From Amycolatopsis jiangsuensis (GTDB lineage Bacteria > Actinomycetota > Actinomycetes > Mycobacteriales > Pseudonocardiaceae), in NCBI RefSeq assembly GCF_014204865.1, contig NZ_JACHMG010000001.1:620001-684000 (forward strand): a DNA stretch of 64,000 bases, written 5' to 3'. The position numbers and the translations under genes are program-made. Of the stretch, positions 59,709 to 64,000 are shown in pieces; within the stretch, counting starts at the first letter, position 1, and every line of letters starts with the position of its first letter. The notes beneath the pieces were generated by a model, which was given only the letters and a program-made list of their open reading frames with translations, searched no databases and was not told where the DNA came from.

Positions 59709-60350
59709 ATGGCCCGTCCCCGTATCCACGACCCCGAGCGGATACTCGACGCCGCTGAACGGCTGGTGGCCGTTCTCGGGCCGGGGGAGCTGACCGTACG
59801 GCGGCTGGCGCAGGAGGCCGGGGTGCCGAACAGCGTGCTGTACCACGCGTTCGGTTCACTGCCGGCGCTCGTCGGAAGAACCTGGCTGCGTGCTGCCACC
59901 TTCTTCCTCGATGAGCAGGAGCGGCTCGTCGGCGAAGCGCTCGCGGCCGGGGACCGGGTGGGTGCGGTGGTCGCCGCGGCGGACACGCCCGCCGTCGTCG
60001 CGGCGGTCCGGCCGGAGGCGGCGCGGCTGATGATCTCCGTGCCGGCCGATCGCGTGCTCGGCCCGCAGCTGCCCGAGGACCTGGTGGATGCCTTGCACGC
60101 CTTGGACAAACGCCTGGTGCGGCTGCTCGTCCGACTTGCCCGGGAGCAGTGGGGCCGCGGCGACGGAGCGGCGGTCGAGGTGATCACCACCTGCGTGGTC
60201 GACCTGCCGACCGCTCTGCTGCGCCGTGAACTGGCGACCGGACCGGCCACGGCGGACAGCCGCCGGCGGCTGTCCGCGGCCGTGCGCGCGGTGCTCTCCC
60301 TCCCGCCCCCGGACCGTCCGGGGCGGCCTGCAGTGTCCGGAAAGGACTGA
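59709..60350 (+). CDS. TetR-family transcriptional regulator
   Basis: ATG 59709 gives 213 residues. The HTH is clear: RIHDPERILDAAERLVAVLG then LTVRRLAQEAGVPNSVLYHAFGS. A TACTGT box (59696-59701) ends 7 bases before the ATG, so the mRNA may be leaderless. The enoyl-CoA hydratase gene starts 2 bases after its stop, so the pair is an operon and the regulator may respond to an acyl-CoA. Confidence 0.9.
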   Translation: MARPRIHDPERILDAAERLVAVLGPGELTVRRLAQEAGVPNSVLYHAFGSLPALVGRTWLRAATFFLDEQERLVGEALAAGDRVGAVVAAADTPAVVAAVRPEAARLMISVPADRVLGPQLPEDLVDALHALDKRLVRLLVRLAREQWGRGDGAAVEVITTCVVDLPTALLRRELATGPATADSRRRLSAAVRAVLSLPPPDRPGRPAVSGKD

Positions 60351-60352
60351 CC

Positions 60353-61015
60353 GTGCCCGAACTCACCCGCACCGACGCGGTTTTCGTGCTCGACCTCGGC
60401 GACGACGAGAACCGGTTCGCCCCCGCCTGGCTGGAGGCGGTCACCGCGCACCTCGACACCGTCGTCGCCGGTGCCGAACCGGCCGCGCTGGTCACCGTCG
60501 GTGGCGGCAAGTTCTACTCGAACGGCCTCGACCTCGAGTGGCTGGCCGGGCACGGCGACGAAGGGGACCGGTACGTCGCTGCGGTGCACGAGCTGCTGGC
60601 CCGCATGCTGTCCCTGCCGGTGCCGACGATCGCCGCGGTCAACGGCCACGCGTTCGGCGCCGGCGCGATGCTCGCGATGGCGCACGACTTCCGTCTGATG
60701 CGCGCGGACCGCGGCTACTTCTGCTTCCCCGAGGTGGACATCGGCATTCCGTTCACCCCCGGGATGGCCGCGCTGCTGCAGAGCAAGCTGACCCCCGCCG
60801 CGGCCGTCGCGTCGATGACCACCGGACGCCGGTTCGGCGGCCCGCAGGCGGCTGAGCTGGGCCTGGTCGACGGCACCGTCACGCAGGACGCACTCGTCAC
60901 CGCCGCGACCGAGAGCGTTGCGGCGCTGGCCGGAAAGGACAGGGGGACGCTCGCCGCGATCAAGTCCACGATGTTCGCCCCGGCGCTGGCCACCTTGCGG
61001 GAGCACGGGAACTGA
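60353..61015 (+). CDS. Enoyl-CoA hydratase/isomerase family protein
   Basis: GTG 60353 gives 220 residues, short for the family. The crotonase core is ALVTVGGGKFYSNGLDLEWL, AVNGHAFGAGAMLAMAHDF and FPEVDIGIPFTPGM (the acidic residue region). The length and GIPFTPGM motif resemble plant-type delta-3,delta-2-enoyl-CoA isomerases. It probably isomerises or hydrates an unsaturated acyl-CoA in fatty-acid breakdown. It is paired with the TetR regulator 2 bases upstream. Confidence 0.87.
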   Translation: MPELTRTDAVFVLDLGDDENRFAPAWLEAVTAHLDTVVAGAEPAALVTVGGGKFYSNGLDLEWLAGHGDEGDRYVAAVHELLARMLSLPVPTIAAVNGHAFGAGAMLAMAHDFRLMRADRGYFCFPEVDIGIPFTPGMAALLQSKLTPAAAVASMTTGRRFGGPQAAELGLVDGTVTQDALVTAATESVAALAGKDRGTLAAIKSTMFAPALATLREHGN

Positions 61016-61035
61016 TCCGGTAAGCTCGGGTGTGC

Positions 61036-61100
61036 GGCGGTGGGGCTCGCCGCTCCGGGACATCCGGACAACCGCGGTTCCGGCCGCCAACAGTCCCTAC
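61036..61100 (+). promoter_or_regulatory. Fluoride riboswitch (crcB motif), probable
   Basis: GGCGGTGGGGCTCGCC (61036-61051) matches the GGCGATGGNGYTCGCC head of the motif, with GGCG/CGCC as pseudoknot arms. GGGGCT (61042-61047) pairs with AGTCCC (61092-61097), and the conserved CTAC follows. AACCGCGG begins a GCGG/CCGC hairpin. The TGATG stretch is changed (CAACA) and an extra TCCGG/CCGGA hairpin is inserted, so I am not certain. crcB genes follow directly. Confidence 0.6.
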
Positions 61101-61140
61101 TCGACGTGTGACCCGGTGTCCGGTGGAGTAGGAGAAGTCT

Positions 61141-61722
61141 GTGCCCGACCAGCCTGTGCCCGGTAATCCACTGCCCGACAAGCCTGTGCCTGACGAATTC
61201 GGGCCCGGCAACCCCGTGCCCGATCCGCTGCCGGAGGCCGGGCAGTCGTCCGGGGAGCCCATCGACCCCGACGTCGACCTCCGGGATCCGGTTCAGCGCA
61301 CCGAACTGGTCCGCCGGCACGGGCCGGTGCTCGGGGCGATCGCGCTCGGTGGCGGGCTCGGCGCAGTGGCCCGCTACGGGCTCGCGCGGGCGGTGCCGGC
61401 TGCCCCCGGCGGTTTCCCCTGGGCGACCTTGTTGACGAACGTCGCCGGCTGCTTCCTGATCGGCGTGCTGATGGTGCTCGTCACCGAGGCGTGGCAGGCG
61501 CACCGGCTGGTGCGCCCCTTTCTGGGCGTCGGCATCCTCGGCGGGTTCACCACGTTCTCCACCTACGTCGTGGAAACCCGCGGGTTGCTCGGGCCGGGCA
61601 GTGTCCCGCTCGCCTTCGGTTACCTGGCCGGCACGCTGGCCGCGGCACTGCTCGCGGTGGTGCTCGGCCACGCCGTCACCCGCAGGGCAGTGCTCGGACG
61701 GACGGAGGTGGCCGGCCGATGA
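61141..61722 (+). CDS. crcB: Fluoride channel subunit CrcB/Fluc, with N-terminal extension
   Basis: GTG 61141 follows AGGAG by 7 bases and gives 193 residues. The first ~55 residues are a Pro/Asp/Glu-rich repeat (QPVPGNPLPDKPVPDEFGPG) absent from most Fluc proteins. Four membrane helices follow with GGLGAVARYGLAR, LLTNVAGCFLIG (Asn), GGFTTFSTYVVE (Phe box/Thr-Phe-Ser) features. It exports fluoride as a dimer with the next gene's product. The stop overlaps that gene by 4 bases. Confidence 0.93.
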   Translation: MPDQPVPGNPLPDKPVPDEFGPGNPVPDPLPEAGQSSGEPIDPDVDLRDPVQRTELVRRHGPVLGAIALGGGLGAVARYGLARAVPAAPGGFPWATLLTNVAGCFLIGVLMVLVTEAWQAHRLVRPFLGVGILGGFTTFSTYVVETRGLLGPGSVPLAFGYLAGTLAAALLAVVLGHAVTRRAVLGRTEVAGR

Positions 61723-62087
61723 CGGTGCTGCTCGTTTTCCTCGGCGGCGCGGTGGGGGCACCGCTGCGGTACCTGACCGACCGGGCAGTCCAGTCCCGGC
61801 ACCAGTCGCTGTTTCCGTGGGGCACGCTCACCGTCAACCTCGCCGGCTGCCTCGTCCTCGGCGGGCTGACCGGGGCGGGGGCTGCGTTGCCCGCACCGTT
61901 GTTCGCCCTGCTCGGCACGGGATTCTGCGGTGCGCTCACCACGTACAGCACGTTCGGATACGAGACGGTCCGGCTCGCCGAGCGACGGGCCTACCTCGCC
62001 GCGGTCGCGAACGTGGTGGTCAGTCTCGCCGCGGGTTTCGGCGGCGCGGTGTTCGGCTACGAGGTCGTGCAGGCCCTGGTCAGCTGA
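61719..62087 (+). CDS. crcB: Fluoride channel subunit CrcB/Fluc, second copy
   Basis: ATG 61719 overlaps the first crcB stop and gives 122 residues with four membrane helices and no extension: GGAVGAPLRYLTD, LTVNLAGCLVLGG and ALTTYSTFGYE. Paired crcB genes encode the heterodimeric form of the channel. Both lie downstream of the riboswitch-like element. The convergent hydrolase ends 49 bases away. Confidence 0.93.
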   Translation: MTVLLVFLGGAVGAPLRYLTDRAVQSRHQSLFPWGTLTVNLAGCLVLGGLTGAGAALPAPLFALLGTGFCGALTTYSTFGYETVRLAERRAYLAAVANVVVSLAAGFGGAVFGYEVVQALVS

Positions 62088-62135
62088 CCGCGGTGGTCGC
62101 ACCTGGCCGCCGCGCGGCGATCCGGTGACCGGGGT

Positions 62136-63368
62136 TCACACCCGGCCGCGGACCAGGTCGATCAGCCGGCCCAGCACGTGCTCCCCGGACGCGCGGAGCC
62201 CGTTGTGCTCGTACTCGCTGGTCAGCCAGGTCCGCAGAGTGGGCATCAGCCGGGCGGTCTCCTCGGAGAAGGCCCGCTCGACGTAGACGTCTTCGGCGTA
62301 GATGGCGGCCGCGGCCGGCACGGTGCACGCGCGCAGCCTGTCCGCGTCGTAAAGCCGGGGCCATTCGTGCGCAGCCAGCAGCTCGGCGGCTTCGCGCAGC
62401 GGACGGAGGCCACGGACGTCCTCGAACAGCCACGGGAAGACGTGTTCGCCGGTGAGCAGCGTGGGGTCCTCGGTGAAGTCCGCGGGCAGCACGCGCTCCG
62501 CGGACCAGCGGGTGGCGAAGCCGTCGGCGTACGAGGATTCGTGGACCACGGAGTAGAGCGGATTGCGCGCGGTGAAGGGGAGCATCGTCATCACGTCGTG
62601 GGCGAAGGCAGGCGACGCCGGCTCGCGTTCGAGCAGGTAGTGCAGCGTCTCCGGACCACCGCTCGCGCCGAGGACGTAGCCGAGCTGGCGGAACAGGCGC
62701 GCGGTGAGCGGACTCCCGTCGGGCAGCGTGATCTCGCCGGCGTCCAGACGGGGCAGCAGCGCGCGGACACGGTCGCGGTCGGCCGGGTAACGTTCGTAGT
62801 AGCGGCGGTTGCGCTCCAGCATGGCGGCGAACGTGGCGGCGTAGACCTCGTCCGGATCACGGTGCAGCGGCGGCAGGCCGCCGGTGAAGAACGCTTCGCG
62901 CAGCCCTTCCGGCGCCTGGGAAAGGTAAGCGAGCGTGCAGAAGCCGCCGAACGACTGGCCCAGCACGCTCCACTGCGGCACACCCAGCCTCTCGCGGATC
63001 AGCTCGGCGTCGGCGACGATCGAGTCCGCGCGGAAGTGCGTGAGGTATTCGGCCTGCTCCTCGGGTGACCTGCCGGGCAGCGTGCCCACCGGGGTGGACC
63101 GGCCGGTGCCGCGCTGGTCGAGCATGAGCACGCGGTACTCGCGCAGCGCCCGCGGCAGCCACCCGGGCGCGGACGCGGACGGCCGGGGCGCCTCCTGCCC
63201 GGGACCGCCCTGCAGGTACACCAGGAACGGCCGGTCGAGCCCGTCCGGGGCGGCGACTTCCCGGGCGAACACGGTGATCTCCCGGTCCCCTGGCCGCGAG
63301 TGATCCAGCGGCACGGAGAACTCGTGCTCGGTGAGGACCAGACCGGGGACGTGCACGCGGTTGCTCAT
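62136..63368 (-). CDS. S33-family alpha/beta hydrolase (proline iminopeptidase-like)
   Basis: ATG 63368 gives 410 residues. Motifs are YLQGGPGQEAP (oxyanion hole), LDQRGTGRSTP, LGQSFGGFCTLAYL (nucleophile Ser), and a late ASGEHVLGRLIDL with the catalytic His (SGEH). The length and QGGPG motif are typical of S33 prolyl aminopeptidases, though many relatives act on other amides or esters. Unlike the other hydrolase in this window, its nucleophile is intact. No signal peptide is seen. Its 5' side borders a repeat-rich region. Confidence 0.9.
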   Translation of the reverse strand: MSNRVHVPGLVLTEHEFSVPLDHSRPGDREITVFAREVAAPDGLDRPFLVYLQGGPGQEAPRPSASAPGWLPRALREYRVLMLDQRGTGRSTPVGTLPGRSPEEQAEYLTHFRADSIVADAELIRERLGVPQWSVLGQSFGGFCTLAYLSQAPEGLREAFFTGGLPPLHRDPDEVYAATFAAMLERNRRYYERYPADRDRVRALLPRLDAGEITLPDGSPLTARLFRQLGYVLGASGGPETLHYLLEREPASPAFAHDVMTMLPFTARNPLYSVVHESSYADGFATRWSAERVLPADFTEDPTLLTGEHVFPWLFEDVRGLRPLREAAELLAAHEWPRLYDADRLRACTVPAAAAIYAEDVYVERAFSEETARLMPTLRTWLTSEYEHNGLRASGEHVLGRLIDLVRGRV

Positions 63369-64000
63369 GCCCTCGATCCAACCAGCCGCCCGGCGGGGAG
63401 GCCACCGCTTTCCCCGGGACGGCAGTGCAGTTCCGGCGAACGTGCCGGGATGGATCGGATTGCGTGCTGCTGTGCCGGTTTTTGCTGCTGCGCCGGTGCT
63501 CGGCAGCGTGTGTTGCTTCGCGGTGTGGCTGGGTCACTGGCACTCGTTGCTTCGCCGTGGCCGGCTGGTGCGCTGCTCCGGCTGTTCGCCGGTGCTCGCT
63601 CCTTGAGGTCGCCGCTGGTGGGTGCTCGATGCGTCGGGGTGCTGCTGACGGTTGTTCGTTGCTGGGGGCGTTCGATGGGGGCTCGTTGCAGGGCGGCGTG
63701 GTGGGGTTGCGGGGACTTGCTGCTTCGCCGTGCCGGATGTGCGGCCGTGCTCACTGCTTGGCGGCTGCCTGCCGGTGCTCGTCGCTTCGCCGTGTGGCTG
63801 CGTCACTGGCACAGGCGGCATCGCCGTGCCGTTCACCGGGCGTTTCTTGCATGGCATCGAGTGTTGCTTGCGGGTTACTCGCTGCCTCGCGGTGTGGGCG
63901 GGTCGCTGGCGCTCGTTGCTTCGCTGTGGCCGGCTGGTGCGCTGCTCCGGCTGTTCGCCGATGCTCGTCGCCTGCCGGGCACGGTGCCTTGCCGGGCACA
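63369..64000. repeat. Gene-free region with long direct repeats at the right edge
   Basis: A ~56-base segment (CTCGTTGCTTCGCCGTGGCC then GGCTGGTGCGCTGCTCCGGC and on) begins at 63543 and recurs at 63912, 369 bases apart with few differences. Partial copies (TTCGC[CG]GTGTGGCTGSGTCA) are seen near 63516 and 63793. The array runs off the window. ORFs on both strands are low-complexity; I see no gene. Confidence 0.75.

Noticed and set aside
63365..63857. Minus-strand ORFs at the right edge
   Set aside because: Translations are Pro/Ser/Thr/Arg/Gln low complexity derived from the DNA repeats; no consistent start or family.

Overview
The window is high-GC actinobacterial chromosome. Gene style (GTG/TTG starts, 4-base ATGA/GTGA overlaps, many apparently leaderless starts), GlgE-type glycogen metabolism, IdeR-, KstR- and DasR-like operators and the protein families all point to Pseudonocardiaceae, most likely Amycolatopsis or a close relative. 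I see about 50 protein genes, no tRNA or rRNA, no phage or insertion sequence and no CRISPR array. The species call is inference from gene content.

Layout. 1-8353 (minus strand): a five-gene operon of a SWIM zinc-finger protein, a DUF5691 protein, a MoxR-like AAA+ ATPase, a DUF5682 protein and a VWA protein cut by the left edge. 8460-13352: an envelope-sugar locus with UDP-sulfoquinovose synthase, a GtrA-type membrane protein, a fusion of a membrane GT-C-like half with a GT2 half, and an NAD-sugar epimerase. 13602-16193: an XRE regulator, an ImmA-like metalloprotease, a 7-TM MAB_1171c-type protein and a convergent 2'-5' RNA ligase-like protein. 16388-24089: a mini membrane ORF, a CehA/McbA-like metallohydrolase, secreted proteins, a transketolase/PDH-E1-like enzyme divergent from an Lrp regulator, and an F420-type oxidoreductase with a KstR-like box.

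24862-43026 is the core: nine same-strand genes malQ, glgX, treY, treZ, a second glgX, glgE, treS, mak and glgB. They cover glucan debranching, TreY/TreZ trehalose release, trehalose-maltose interconversion, maltose phosphorylation, GlgE glucan elongation and branching, so alpha-glucan and trehalose can be interconverted by two routes from one locus. A secreted GH16 beta-glucanase follows.

44166-53866: an iron-box-controlled siderophore uptake operon (lipoprotein plus IrtAB-like ABC pair), an HtrA-like protease, a GH18 chitinase behind two DasR-type boxes, an aldo/keto reductase and MerR regulator with mirrored 19-bp-spacer operators, and an isochorismatase-family hydrolase. 54467-63368: an alpha/beta hydrolase lacking its nucleophile Ser, YggT, a sugar-acid dehydratase plus FAH-family pair (Weimberg-type pentose oxidation), a lone CBM48 protein, a TetR regulator with an enoyl-CoA hydratase, a probable fluoride riboswitch with two crcB genes, and an S33 peptidase-like hydrolase.

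Four long gene-free stretches (24090-24861, 53867-54466, 55340-56030, 63369-64000) all contain decayed tandem repeats rather than genes. Start sites were chosen from ribosome-binding sites, overlaps and family alignment from memory; no database search was possible.
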